Shown: positions 1 through 11,723 of the stretch, piece after piece
How positions within the stretch are numbered: position 1 is the first letter of the stretch
Layout: every line of letters begins with the position of its first letter
From: Epiperipatus broadwayi
Lineage: Eukaryota; Onychophora; Udeonychophora; Euonychophora; Peripatidae
Assembly: GCA_028023455.1 (NCBI GenBank)
Contig: JAQFVV010012418.1
Span: 6,321,244-6,385,243 of the forward strand
Direction of reading: 5' to 3'
DNA length: 64,000 nucleotides
Made by a program: the position numbers and the translations under genes
The notes under the pieces: generated by a model
The model's database searches: none
Told to the model about the DNA's origin: nothing
What the model saw: only the letters and a program-made list of their open reading frames with translations

Positions 1-91
1 CATTTACATTTTTTTTTATAAACTTCACTTTCATCTACTTTAATCATGGTCATCTGTTTACAAATAATTAAGCTTCTGTACATGGCAGTTC

Positions 92-595
92 TTAACAACC
101 ACTGTATGGCTTTAATATCCGAGCATTATAAGTTCCTTTTATCTCTCCATCAATATTTAACCAAAATGCATTTGGGCCAGCTTGTTTCACAATAGCATAT
201 GGTCCAGCATATTGTTGACAAAATTTATGATAAACATTATCCATTGGTTTACTTGGGCTATGTGTTTTCACAAAAACCTTGTCTCCAATCTTAAAGTGAT
301 GTCTGCTTTCCTTTCCCTTCTTATTTCTAAAATTGGATTTATTAATTAACTGTTGTCGAGCCATTTGAATTTTAGTTTCTATGTCATAGTGATGACATTC
401 AATTGGAGGTTGGTATTTCACAAATAATGAAGGAATAGGTTGGTTAAAATGTAGTTGGATGGGTGCGAATCCAGTAGATTCATTTGCACCCCAATTTATG
501 TAATTCACTACCTGTTCTGTCTGCTTCACCCACCCCCTATTATTTTTATAAGATTTAATAGTCAAAAGTAAACTCAACATTTTTTTTATATACAT
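92..595 (-). pseudogene. Ty3/gypsy-type integrase C-terminal fragment
   Basis: This open frame of 167 codons is the last part of a retrotransposon Pol polyprotein, the enzyme that joins element cDNA to host DNA. From about residue 22 it shows the end of the integrase catalytic fold (GWVKQ, then NESTGFAPIQLHF). A basic helix follows, then FKIGDKVFVK, and finally a GPY/F module reading YAGPYAIVKQAG before the end motif LKPY. This order is that of Ty3/gypsy integrases. The first 20 or so residues look like junk read-through, so the ATG is probably not a real start. Protease, reverse transcriptase, RNase H and the integrase active site are absent. It lies downstream (on the - strand) of the gag-like ORFs, which suggests an internally deleted element. 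Family is fairly sure; activity is very unlikely. Confidence 0.75.
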
Positions 596-703
596 ATATA
601 TTCACTTAACATTATTTACAGGGTTCAATCATTAAGAAAGTCCATTTTTTATGTTCCAGGGTTGCAATCATGAAGTCTGTCCCTTAATTTGTGCCTTTCT
701 CTT

Positions 704-1852
704 TTAAGGACTTTCAATAAATGTGAAGGGACCTTCATAAGTGTTGCAAAGCTTATGGAATCTGGGACCTTTCTGTTTCTTTGTAGGGAGTATAGTTGAC
801 TCCAGTAACATCTGGCAACTGTCTATGACTTGGTCATCTTCCTGATTATGAAGAGACTTGTTGTGCCATAATACACATTCAAGATGAACAAGTGTATCGA
901 CTTCATTTGTCCTTTCAAAGTTGGCTTCAATAATGGGACAATTTTCTTTTGTGAAAAGCCTTTGAGCATATAATAGCCTTTCTTGGATTTTGCTACTATG
1001 TTCATGGAGCTTGTATTTAGAACAAACTTTATGTTCTGAACATTGGATGCTCACATTAACTTGTTCTGCTTGATCATCTAACATATTCATTCTCATACTC
1101 TTCATGGGAAGGATTGAATCAGCATCATCCCAAAATGTTTTTGGGATTGCTCCTTCCAACTTAAAATTGGTGGAATGATTTTCTATTATGTCTTCAAGTA
1201 CTTGCTGAGTCCATGTAGCAGGACATTCATGTACAAGAGAAGTTTCCATAGTAACAGAATATTTAGTACTTCGATTGGATTCAAAAATAAAACTAGATGT
1301 TTTTTTTATATCATTAATATCACAGCTCATACTATCTACTCTATTATTAATATCATAAGTTTTAGATTCTATCCTATCTATATTTTCTTTTATACACATT
1401 ACCTTTGCTTCCAAATTACTATTTATTTGGATCTCCAAATCATCAATATCAGTTTTAGTTACCATAGTAAACTTTATATCCTCTATCTTAGTAGATTCCT
1501 GGGCTTGGTGAACTTCCTTAACTTTATTCTCAATTTGAGTGGTAATACTTTCCTTAAATTCAGTATACTGCTCTTGACACTGCAAGTTCACTTCATCTAT
1601 ATTTATTCTCATCTCTTCTACATTTCGCTTTAATTCCGTACTACTGTTATGCACTTCATTCATCTCTGAAGATAACTGCTCCATGGCTGTAGAAACTTTC
1701 ATTTCAATGCCACTAATTCTTTTCTTAACCTCCTCATCCAATTTGTCAATATCAGCCTTAGTTACCATGTTGCTTATTTCAGCCTTGATTGTATCTATCT
1801 GACCACTCATGCTATCCATCCGACCATTCATGCTATCCATCCGACCATTCAT
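704..1852 (-). pseudogene. Gag-like coiled-coil ORF with an integrase-like GPF tail
   Basis: The frame has 382 codons. Its first 190 residues are rich in heptad-like leucine, isoleucine and methionine with many charged residues, and repeat the phrase (V)TKADI. This predicts a long coiled coil, as in the N-terminal region of some gypsy-type Gag proteins. The middle (about 200-300) is not recognised. Near residue 286 a segment with IQERLLYAQRLFTK, and at the end KKQKGPRF then YEGPFTF, resemble the linker helix and GPY/F module of gypsy integrases. The ORF therefore appears to join a gag-like front to a pol-like end without protease or reverse transcriptase. Its ATG overlaps the stop of the upstream ORF by four bases (ATGA), but a 5-bp duplication explains that shift better than a designed overlap. 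The integrase reading of the tail is inference. Confidence 0.5.
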
Positions 1853-2358
1853 GTCATGTCAGCCTTGACTATATCTATCTGACCACTTATGCTATCCATC
1901 CGACCATTCATCTGACCACTCATGCTATCCATCCGACCATTCATCTGACCACTCATGCTATCCATCCGACCATTCATCTGACCACTCATGTCATCCATCC
2001 GACCACTCATATTGCTTATATCAGCCTTGGTTGCCATATTATCCATTCGATCCAATAATGTTTGGAGCATCTGCATCATGGCTCCACTATTTTCTGTAAC
2101 CTGTGTTAGTCCAATTCCAGGTGATTGAGCAGACAGTTCATTAGAGTCTCCTTGAATTTGAGATATCATTTGTTTTTCCTCTTGCATTGAGAAAGACTGC
2201 TCAGCTCCAACCATTGACCCCCCAGACATATTCATGTCTACTGATCCTACTTGTTCCATGTTAGGATCATGCTCAGCTTCATTGCCACTAACATCCTGTG
2301 GCTTTACATAAAATTCCTTACTCATACTTGACAAATATCTCCCACTTCTGAGAAACAT
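1849..2358 (-). pseudogene. Gag-like N-terminal ORF with 11-residue repeats
   Basis: This frame of 169 codons starts with a short basic leader (MFLRSGRYL), typical of retrotransposon Gag starts. An acidic, methionine-rich part follows, then TLLDRMDNMATKADI, and then repeats of MDSMSGQMNGR. The repeat and the KADI phrase continue in the next frame at 1852, so the two frames were once a single ORF. At about 1850-1858 the five bases GACAT (- strand) occur twice in tandem; removing one copy restores the reading from KADM into NGRMDS. It is the 5' end of the same element as the ORFs at 704-1852 and 92-595. No CCHC knuckle is visible, so the Gag assignment rests on position and composition. Confidence 0.5.
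1900..1998 (-). repeat. 33-bp in-frame tandem repeat (11 residues per unit)
   Basis: Three full 33-bp units at 1900-1932, 1933-1965 and 1966-1998 encode MDSMSGQMNGR on the - strand. Shortened relatives continue to about 1801. The unit length is a multiple of three, so copy number can change without breaking the frame. Confidence 0.85.
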
Positions 2359-3097
2359 ACAAAATAAACTAACACTTTTCTTTAAAATATCTACTCTATG
2401 GCAAAATTATTTCTTTTTATATAATATTCTATAATATGTCATAGGATCTTCTACCAACTTGTGTCATCTCATGTGATTTTGGTTACCTTAAGTATTTTAC
2501 ATATCATTGGTATTAATGCTGGTTTTATATATTTTTCCCTTATCTGCTTCACTTGCCTACTCTTATTAGATTCTTGATCATCTATTTAGTTTTGGTCTCT
2601 ATTTATCAATTCATACCTTCACTCAGAGTTAGTTGAACTTATTGTTTATTGACTAAATTAACTATACCACTAAGTTGCCACACCATTTAATCCATAGGGT
2701 TATGTAATTTATAGTTTATTAACTGACTAACTAAAATATGATAAATCAGGTTATACTGAAATTATGGACAATTTCTCATAAATTCAATTTATGTCACACT
2801 AAAAATATACAATAACATATGATAGACCCAACTCTTTAAAGCTCAACACATTGTGTATCACAATATAATAGACAAAACTTTTAACATGCAGTGAATCTAA
2901 GTATTCAAGCTTACCACATTGCATGCCAAAATGTAACAGACTACCAACTAGAATGAATTTAATAATTGGCTATTATGAATGCAACATGATAATCAACTTT
3001 CATTAAGTCTATATATGCCAGTGTACAGGCTTCACTGTTAATGGTGTCAAAAATGTAACAGTATGTAGTTTGTATCTGTGGTGAACTTACATTTTCA
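2359..3097. other. Presumed leader/LTR region of the gypsy-like element
   Basis: AT-rich sequence without a credible ORF. From about 2833 it holds two decayed relatives of the 32-bp unit (cores near 2844 and 2911) that share a (A)CATTG...AATA/GTAACAGAC pattern. An open frame at 2959-3183 on the - strand only reads through the tandem array and is not a gene. Confidence 0.4.
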
Positions 3098-3257
3098 GGC
3101 CCAAAACGTTGCGCGCCAAAATATGTAACGGCCCAAAACGTTGCGCGCCAAAATATGTAACGGCCCAAAACGTTGCGCGCCAAAATATGTAACGGCCCAA
3201 AACGTTGCGCGCCAAAATATGTAACAGCCCAAAACGTTGCGCGCCAAAATATGTAAC
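3098..3257. repeat. Five-copy 32-bp tandem array, GC-rich
   Basis: Five units start at 3098, 3130, 3162, 3194 and 3226. Each is 32 bp and nearly identical; the visible change is G to A at the first base of unit five. The unit contains the palindrome GCGCGC within TTGCGCGCCAAAA and ends in TATGTAAC. Decayed relatives lie at about 2844-2870, 2911-2937 and 3309-3345. Such short arrays are common in U3 or leader regions of retroelements. The CpG-rich array stands out against the AT-rich surroundings. Confidence 0.95.
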
Positions 3258-5138
3258 GGACCGTAAAATGTACCGGGCGTCTACAGTGTAAGATATTTAA
3301 TTAATTGATGCCCCAAATGTTTGGGTTGCCAAAATATGTAACGAACTGTAAAACCTTTTAGGATAGTACACCCAGAGCCTTCTCTACTTACAGGTCCTAT
3401 TACTACTCGGGGTTCTAACTCAGTGTAGACATTTGCCTTCAACTCTGCTCAAGGATGGAATTAAATAGGATGGCAATAATGTGACCTCTATATAGATCCT
3501 TAATGGCTATTGCTAATAATAAATTAAAATCTGTATGCATGTATAATAGCTATTCTGGTGAGTGAAGTATGAATGATGCTTGACAATCTAGAGACCAGAG
3601 AAACAAAGATTTTAACTTCAAACAATAAATATTTATTAACAGATCATGCTTATAGTTATAATATTTATAAATCAACAGAATATATACATGATTATTATAA
3701 AACATTAATTTATCTCTACAACAATAAGACTAGCTGTAATTTAAATATTAAAATATGGGTTGAAATAAGAATTATAAAATTTAGTGCATAATTTACAATA
3801 ATGTATTATTTTAAAATATAAAATTATATTACTAATGTACGATTATCATTCTGTTTATGTCCTTTAAATGTACCTCAAGGTTATGTCCATGAATTGCTAA
3901 TTTGTGTTTTGTATAGTTAAGAAAATATTATATATATATTTACTTATTAATTAGTTTGATTTTAACGTATTAATTATCTAATAAATGTAAATATTTAAAA
4001 TCTTACCTTTTGTTTCAGTCATTGTCCAGTTTAATTTAAACCTTCCATTATGATAATATTTTATTTACAAACATATATAATATATTGATGTATAGTTTGA
4101 GTTGTGCATCTCTCTCACCCTATAAAAATCTAAATAAATGGGTTCTTTTGTTTTTTTTAAAAAAAAAAGGTTTGCTACACTTGAATAAAAGAGTGAGAAA
4201 AATTCACAACCCAACTCTCAGTATACATTAAAAAAAAAAAATATTTGAAACATAAAATATAATGAAATTTTGGAATTCCTTAAAACAATAGCACATTAAA
4301 TTTTTAAGAGCAGCTTCTGTATTCTTAGCAGATAATGTCTTTCTTTCCTTCATGTATATTAAATCATGTTGACATTCTAAGCATTACAATTCCCATGATG
4401 AAATTGAATTCCTCGGCGTTTGATTTTAAAGCCATGCATTTCCATTCCATAACAAGATCTTTCCACGTTGATTTAAACAATATATACCAATAAATATGAT
4501 CCTCCATCACACGTCAATGACTCCAAGAGGATAGAAAAATCCCCTGACACTCAATTAGCAAAAGTGCATTGTTAGATTTTATTTACACAATATAAATTAT
4601 TAAATATGAATCCTTTTCCAAAGCTTACGTTATATTATAAGGCGAACGCTATTTCTATGCAGTTTTATTTATATATGTATGAAATGCATGATAAAGATTT
4701 TACTTTTAAAATAATGTTAATAAAGTTCTATTTCATCATTAGTTGATTTTATTTTATCCCAGAAACATTTGATAGCAATTATATTTTTTAACAATGTTAA
4801 ATAACTATGATGCTCTTAGCATTTATTTGAACGAACGAAAGTTCATCAATTAAATAATGTTTTTTTTTCTTTTTAAAACATTTTACACTTATCAATAATA
4901 AAATTCCAAATATTAAATAGTTTAATATTAATAAAGAAAGGAAATCCTAATAACTAATATAATAATTAAAATATTCTTTACAACTTTACTTTCATGCACT
5001 TCAGTTGAACAAGAAAAACCAACAACAACTAAAAAAAAAAAATCTGTTGCTTAGATATTTTTCCACGTTCCCAAAATCAACAAAGGTTTACTCTTTTTTT
5101 CCTCTTTTAAACAAAAGAAACGTGGTTACTAGAATTTA
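3258..5138. other. AT-rich spacer, no gene seen
   Basis: The first 120 bp hold one more decayed copy of the 32-bp unit (about 3309-3345) and moderately GC-rich sequence to about 3480, which may be the outer LTR edge. The remainder is AT-rich with homopolymer runs (poly-A and poly-T at 4150-4240 and 4859). I see no exon or element there. Confidence 0.5.
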
Positions 5139-7968
5139 ATGTTAAATATTCTTTTTTTTATTTTGTCACGTCATGATTTAAAATCTACATTCATGTATAG
5201 ATTGCAAGAATTAGAAGAAGAACTCTCTTATATTAAATGGGATATTATTGGACTTTGTGAAGTTAGAAGAAAAGGTGAAGAGACAATTGATTTAAAAAGT
5301 GGACATATGCTCTATTATAAAGGCACAAATATTGGAAATACAAGTGGAGTAGGATTCATTATAAATAAAAAGTGGAAGAACAATATTGTGGAGATTGATG
5401 GTGTATCAGACAGAGTGGCAAGATTAGTTATACAACTTAATAGCAGATATCAAATGCAGATAATTCAGGTTTATGCCCCAACAAGTTCTCACAGTGATGA
5501 AGTAGTAGAAGATTTTTATATGGATGTACAAAAGGCTTTTGATCAGAGTAAACAACATTTTAAAATTGTTATGGTAGATTTTAATGCTAGAATTGGTAAA
5601 CAAATGAAAGATGAAAGTGTTGTAGGTAATTTTGGTTATGGTAATAGAAATGAGAGAGGACATAGACTTGTGGAGTTTGCAGAGAAGGAAAAACTTTATA
5701 TTATGAATTCTTTTTTTGAGAAAAATGTTAGAAGGAAATGGACATGGAAGCATCCAAATGAAGGTACAGCAGAATTGGATTATATTTTGACTAACAGGAA
5801 ATACATATTTCAAGATTGTAATGTTCTTAATAAATTTAACACAGGAAGTGATCATCGATTAGTAAGGGGTAAGATACATGTTAATGTAAAACTAGAGAGA
5901 CAAAAATTATTAAGAAAAACTATATTTACAGTTGATATTCCTAATCTTCAGAAACATTCTAATGAATTTAAATTAGAACTTACAAATCGGTTTCAAGTAT
6001 TAGTAGATTTTGAACATGATTCAGATTTGAATGAAATTAATATGAAAATAACTGATACATTTTTAAAAACTGCAACAAAGATAGCTGGTAGAAAAAAGCA
6101 GCAATTGACTAATAAAATTTCTACTGAGACTAGAGAACTTATGAAGAAAAGAAGGAATATGAAGATATGCAAGAATGATGCATTAAAAAGAATTGAATAT
6201 CTCAAATTTTGTAAAATGGTGCGGAAAAGAGTTGAAAATGATATAAGAAAGTATAACTGTGAACTAGCAAGAAAAGCTGTAGAAGAAAATAAAAGTCTTA
6301 AGAATGGAAAACAACATTTTGGTATTGGTAGGAAATTTATATCTGCAATAAGGAAAAAAGATGGAATTATTACTAAAAAGAGTGATGACATTATGAAATT
6401 GGTAGAAGATTTTTATCAAGAATTATATAGTAATAAAGAACAAGTACCTCCTATATCTATTACATCTTCTGAATTGCCCAGAATTTTAAATGAAGAAGTG
6501 AGAAATGCAATTAAATGTATGAAAAAAGGAAAGGCTCCAGGTAATGATGGAATTATAATTGATATATTAAAAGAAGCAGGTGAAGAAACAGAAAAAATAT
6601 TAGCAAAGTTATATACCAAATGTCTAAATGATAAAGATGTACCGGATGATTGGAAGAATGCAGTAATAATATTAATATTTAAAAAAGGTGATAAAGAAGA
6701 TATTAGAAATTACAGACCTATCAGCCTTTTATCAGTTTTATATAAAATTTTTACCAAGATAATTATGACTCGTCTACAGAGAACCTTGGATTTTCACCAA
6801 CCAAGAGAACAAGCTGGATTTAAAAATGGTTTTAGTACAGTAGATCATATTCAAGTATTGAGAGAAGTTATAGAAAGGACAAATGAATATGAGTTGTCAT
6901 TATGTTTTGGATTTGTAGATTATGAAAAGGCATTTGATTCTATAAACATTTCTTCAGTGATTAAAGCATTGGATCATCAAGGTATAGATCCAGGATATTG
7001 TCATATTTTAAAGAATATTTATAAAAATGCAACAGCCACAATTAGATTACATAATGATACTGGGAAAGTCAACATTGAGAAAGGTGTAAGACAAGGTGAC
7101 TCCATATCTCCAAAACTTTTTTACAGCAGTGCTGCAAGAAGTATTTTGTGGATTAAAATGGGAAACTAAAGGAGTGAAAGTAAATGGAGATTATTTAAGT
7201 CATTTAGATTTCGCAGATGATGTAGTTGTTTTTGCAAATAATGCTTCCAATCTGCAGGAAATGTTGCAGGAGTTATCAGATGAAAGTAGGAAAGTAAGAC
7301 TAAAGATAAATGTTAAAAAGACTAAAGTAATGTTTAATCGATTTGCTCAAAATATGAAAATAAAGATTGATTATGATGAATTAGAAGAAGTTAAGAGTTA
7401 CAAATACCTTGGTCAGATTATTAATACAGATGGAAACATAATAGAGGAAATTAATCATAGAATTAAACTTGGTTGGAGTGCTTTTGGTAGAAATAACTTG
7501 ATATTAAAAGGAAATATGCCTATGTGTTTGAAAAGAAAGGTTTTTAACAAATGTGTTTTACCAGTTCTTTCTTATGGATCTGAGACTTGGACACTTAATA
7601 GAAGATCAATACAGAGACTTCAGACCACTCAAAGAAGTATGGAGAGATGTATGTTGGGAGTAACAAGAAGAGATCGAAATGTATGGGTAAGAGAACAAAC
7701 AGGTGTTACTGACCTCATTGAAAAAATTAAAAGATTGAAGTGGAGTTGGGCTGGACATATTGCTAGAAGAGATGATAATAGATGGACAATTGAAATTTTA
7801 AACTGGATTCCAAGAGATTGTAAAAGACCCAGAAGGAGACCACATGTAAGATGGATGGATGAAATAAGAAAATGTGTAGGGGTGATGTGGAGAAGAGAAG
7901 CTAAAGATCGGAGAAGATGGATTAAACTTGGAGAGACCTTCATCCTGCAGTGGATTGATAATGGTTGA
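5139..7968 (+). pseudogene. RTE ORF: AP-like endonuclease plus reverse transcriptase, one frameshift
   Basis: The protein nicks target DNA and copies element RNA at the nick. The first frame (5139-7169) starts in the endonuclease/phosphatase fold: [11 protein letters not shown] at residues 34-44, an NARIG segment, and SDHRL at 237-241, the catalytic Asp-His end. Reverse transcriptase motifs follow: [26 protein letters not shown] (first catalytic Asp near residue 594) and [13 protein letters not shown]. The frame then shifts and continues from 7096 with HLDFADDVVVFA (catalytic FADD at 7210-7221), KYLGQIIN, LSYGSETWT, the WAGHIARR thumb region and the family end WIDNG. The T run at 7117-7122 has one T more than the reading needs, so a single inserted base, real or a sequencing error, explains the break. 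The stretch before 5190 is probably host sequence. Confidence 0.9.
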
Positions 7969-7993
7969 TAATGATGATGATGATGATGATATG
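5185..7993 (+). mobile_element. RTE-type non-LTR retrotransposon, 5'-truncated
   Basis: An endonuclease/reverse transcriptase reading frame is followed within a few bases by a TGA-trinucleotide tail (about 7966-7990). That is the usual 3' end of RTE elements, which have very short 3' UTRs. Homology to the family begins near 5190, inside the first strand of the endonuclease domain, so the 5' end is truncated. I did not find a convincing target-site duplication. Apart from one frameshift the coding region is open, so this is the youngest-looking LINE in the window. Confidence 0.9.
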
Positions 7994-10100
7994 TATATAT
8001 TTTATTTTACATTTAATAAAAAAATAAAAATGTGTTCATTCCTTCATGAATGTGTGGTTATATTTGTGTGTATATATATATGTGTATATGTCTCCAAATA
8101 TCTAAAAAAAATTAGGTTTTAGAAGTTGGCTGCCTATTTAATCTTTATACATTTTTATCCTAAAACATCAGTTACTTGTTATTATTTTTTTACAAGAATT
8201 GGACATCACCTTACAATATATATTACAAAATATGAAAGATGGGCATTTAAAACATTATTACATTTAAAATCATTCGTATATAATGAGTGTGGGAAGCAAA
8301 ATAGTTCTTAAATAGATAATTGACAATTATACAGTCAGATTTAATTAATTACGAAATTTGTTTGTGAAGGACGTGCTATCATGGCAGAGAGCATTTTAGG
8401 TTAGCTAAATAAAGATATAAAATGATGAAGAAGGCAATATGCTATTACAGATTACAACAAAAATAAATGAGGTGGCTTTGCTAAAGGAAATTCCTGATAT
8501 GTACAGGTAGATAAGAGAAATGTTGGCCCTCTAGCCAAAGCATGTTTCTGAATAATAATAAAATATTTTTGATGTGCTGGGCTTCCATACACATTTTAAA
8601 TGGCAATGCCCGAAAAGATCCCTTCGTATGAACTACGTCTACTTTGAGGGAGTGTGAAAGACCGGACTGGTCAAAGTTAAATTTCCGAAGGTCCTGGTGA
8701 GTAAGTAGCAAAACAAAATACTAATACTAAATGAATGGTTGTAGCTATAAATACATAATGCCTTAGACATATATATAGATAATGTATCACTAGCAAAATT
8801 AATAAATGAATTCCTGATTAAAATAATCAGTTCCCTGACATCGATAGAAAGTCCCCACAAACCTTAGTCCACTAATGAATGAATCATAAATATAATATAT
8901 AAATAAAGAAAAAAAGAGTTAACTAAAATATAAATTGTTTACCACACTTCACAAATATTTCATTTATTAATAAGTTCTTAAATAATTTATAAAAGATTAC
9001 AAAATAAGACTGTTTTTAATTAACATAGACGGGCATTAAATATCAAACTAATAAATTGTAAAGCATAATTTTAATATTTTCTGACAAATAAAATATATGT
9101 ATGAAATATATAGATTGATAAAATTCTATGATCAATTTTACTTAATTGATTCACTAAAATTATTTATTCTTTCAGAAATAATTACAGGGCTATTTTAAAT
9201 TGGAGGTAATAGTAAGATACTTTTAAAATAATTTCAATCATTCAAATAAATTTATATATGAGGTACAAAACTAAATGAGCTTTCTATTAATTAATTTACG
9301 GAAGGAAGTCTTCTTGTAATGATTTTTAAATTAAAAAAAAAAATAACAGGGGGAGGATTTAAAGTTAATAGCTCATTGAATTTTGTAGTTGGCCATTTCA
9401 GTAAGTCAAATAATCTAAACAAACCGACAAAAATTAATTTAATTTGCCGCATCAAAATAATGTAAAATTTTATAAGTATTGATATTTTAAATTGAATAAA
9501 ATTAAAAGACGCATTTTAAACCAAGCTATATAAACATCACACAGATATATAAAATATAAATTAGTATTGATTTGGAAAACAAGTAAAATGGAATCAATGG
9601 CTTGCAGCAAATTGGACGTTACCTCAGAATCAATCAGTACGCATTCCATGGCTGGAAACAGACATTTATACAGTTAGATTATTTGCAGGCTTCCTTGACA
9701 CAGACAGTCTCTGGCTAGATGTTTAAGCACTGGAAAGCATGGACAAGTTGGTGGAGCAGACCTCTGAGAAGCAAACTACCGATCTTTTCACCCCGTCATT
9801 TCTTTAGGCATGATATATATAGATTAATCACTTCTCTTCAGTCAACTCAACAATAATTAATTAATTAAATTTTCCACTATTTATGTGTTCTGGTCTTATC
9901 TAAAGGATTAAATTTACACTGACCTCCACCAATTGTAACTGCTCTCAGCAGTTCTGTGAGGTTGGTGCCACTTTGGAGGGAAAATCCCTAACTCTGCATG
10001 AACATGCCCCAAGGGTTGATTTGCTAATTAAAAAAAAAACAACAACAACAAGCATATTAAGTTTATCAGTCATTGTACTAACAAAATCTATTTAATTATG
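7994..10100. other. AT-rich spacer with two less AT-rich islands
   Basis: No gene recognised. At 8500-8720 and 9590-10030 the sequence is visibly less AT-rich. The second island contains, on the - strand, a stop-free run ending KWHQPHRTAESSYNWWRS (about 10020 to 9918) that I do not recognise; it may be part of an unknown repeat. Open frames at 7928-8311 and 8481-8860 show no protein-like features I can name. Confidence 0.4.
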
Positions 10101-10108
10101 GTTTAGAT

Positions 10109-11723
10109 CAGCGTTTCCCAACCTTTTTTGGCTTGCGTACCACTTGGTAGACATCACGCTAAATTGTACCACTTTGTAAAAATGATTGTATTTCGTGAAA
10201 TTTGTTATTGTGAGTGTGTTATTTTATTTGCATTATAAATATTATATGGTGACCATGTATGTATTCACACCTCATAATGAGACAAATTACATTGAAACAC
10301 GCCTAAACGTCACGCCAGATTATAAACTCACTGAAATTATAAACTCACTGTAACATATTTATATGTATGTGTTTGTTCAAAGTTTCATATTTTTTCCAAA
10401 ATAATTTATTAAAGATTACATTATTACATTAAAGGTAATAATATTTGGTACATATTTTGTTCAAAGTGTTTTCTCATTCCTTCATTTGTTTTTCCTGAAT
10501 TTGAATCTGTTTTCTCTTTTTTGGAGCATCTTGTTATTGGTTGGGCCATGGAGAGGATAAATCCAGCATATCCCAAGTCATGGTAAAAATAACCTCAGGG
10601 GTTATCAGGCTATCTCTTTTTTTTTTTCATATGTCATAGGATTAAAATTTTGATGATTAAATACTAGCTTACATCTAGTAATCCACAATAGATGATCAAG
10701 AATTAATGAGAGTCTAATTTCTGGGTATGATCCTTTTCTGATACACTCTTTCAAATTAAATAATTTAGATTGATTTGCCTTGATCCGAATAATTATTTAT
10801 CTACTATTTTGTCATATTTCGTTTGCTAATAAATGGTTTTAATAAAAACACAAAATTATAAAAAAACAATTAGTATATTTTCTTATCATAATCAAATATT
10901 TTTATAAAATAAATTTTATGAGATCTTTGTGCTTGTTTCGAACAACATAATTTTTTGAAATTTGTTTCAAAAGATGCTAAGTATACCCTTAAGTCTACAG
11001 CTGCATTCAATCTGTTTCGATACTTTTTTTTTTTTAAAATATATGAAGAAAAAGCTCTTCCTACTAATTCCCTACTAGTAAATGGTAATAATAATTTAAG
11101 AGCTTTCTCAGAAAGTTGTTCATATTCTTTAATGTTTAACCAGAAATTAATTAGATTGTGTCGTTTGAATTCTACTTGTAAAGTTCTGTCACATGATAAT
11201 TCTATTAAATTTTCTTTATCCTTTATTGATAATGATGTAGCTTTTTCTAAATTTTCTGCATAGAAGGGGTTTGAAATCCAATTATCATTTATGTTTTCGG
11301 GTTTTGGAAAATATTCTATGAAAGAGAATTTTAATCCTGTTAAATGTGCTATTATATTTTCTCGTATATCTTGAGACAGACTAACCTTATTTTCAAACAA
11401 AAAAATATGTAGAGTTTCAAATACTTCCAGTTGATTGTTTTCGATACTTATGTATATTACTATTTCCAAAAATCTAATTTCTTAATCATACTTTCAATTT
11501 TATCATTAACATTAAAGATCGTTATCGACTGTACATATTAACAACTTTACTGTATAATATTATTAATTAAAATAATTTTTATGAATTATAGGAAAAAACG
11601 TTTTTATATTTTTATGATTTAATTTTTTTTTTATGTCCGCCATTATTGATTATTTTTCGTGTACCACCAACCAGCAACTCGCGTACCACCAGTGGTACGT
11701 GTACCACAGGTTGGGAAACACTG
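10109..11723 (-). mobile_element. hAT DNA transposon, Buster-like, with intact TIRs and TSD
   Basis: The left end reads CAGCGTTTCCCAACCT and the right end, reverse-complemented, CAGTGTTTCCCAACCT. They are flanked by an exact 8-bp direct repeat GTTTAGAT at 10101-10108 and 11724-11731. Eight-bp duplications define hAT elements, and a TA at the centre of the duplication fits the Buster branch. The 1615-bp length is too short for a full transposase plus ends. Only the transposase C-terminus survives inside, on the - strand. Confidence 0.95.
10870..11469 (-). pseudogene. Buster-like hAT transposase C-terminal fragment
   Basis: The 199-codon frame matches the C-terminal part of ZBED5/SCAND3-type hAT transposases. 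Visible are EYFPKPEN, then WISNPF, NLIELSCDRTLQVEF, the conserved helix NFWLNIKEYEQLSEKALKLL with LPF, and KYRNRLNAAVDLRVYL. This part builds the helical and dimerisation (hATC) region of the enzyme. The BED zinc finger and the first catalytic Asp are not present, so the product could not move DNA by itself. The opposite-strand frame at 10955-11263 is a shadow. Confidence 0.8.

Larger units (their letters stand above)
92..3370 (-). mobile_element. Degenerate Ty3/gypsy-like LTR retroelement
   Basis: The gag-like ORFs (2358 down to 704) and an integrase end (595 to 92) lie in order on the - strand. Upstream of gag (2840-3370) are repeats containing TGTAAC, plausibly part of a 5' LTR or leader. 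I could not find a clean pair of LTRs, a primer-binding site or a target duplication, so both boundaries are approximate. The left end may run off the window. Most of pol is missing. Confidence 0.5.

Noticed and set aside
1175-1633. 152-codon + strand frame
   Set aside because: Antisense shadow of the gag-like coiled-coil ORF; low-complexity hydrophobic composition.
1789-2058. 89-codon + strand frame with HPTIHLTTHAI repeats
   Set aside because: Antisense reading of the 33-bp gag repeat, not a separate gene.
2959-3183. 74-codon - strand frame containing repeated RATFWAVTYFGAQRFG-like text
   Set aside because: Only reads through the 32-bp tandem array; no protein family.
5424-6619. Three - strand frames opposite the RTE element
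   Set aside because: Shadows of the endonuclease/RT ORF.
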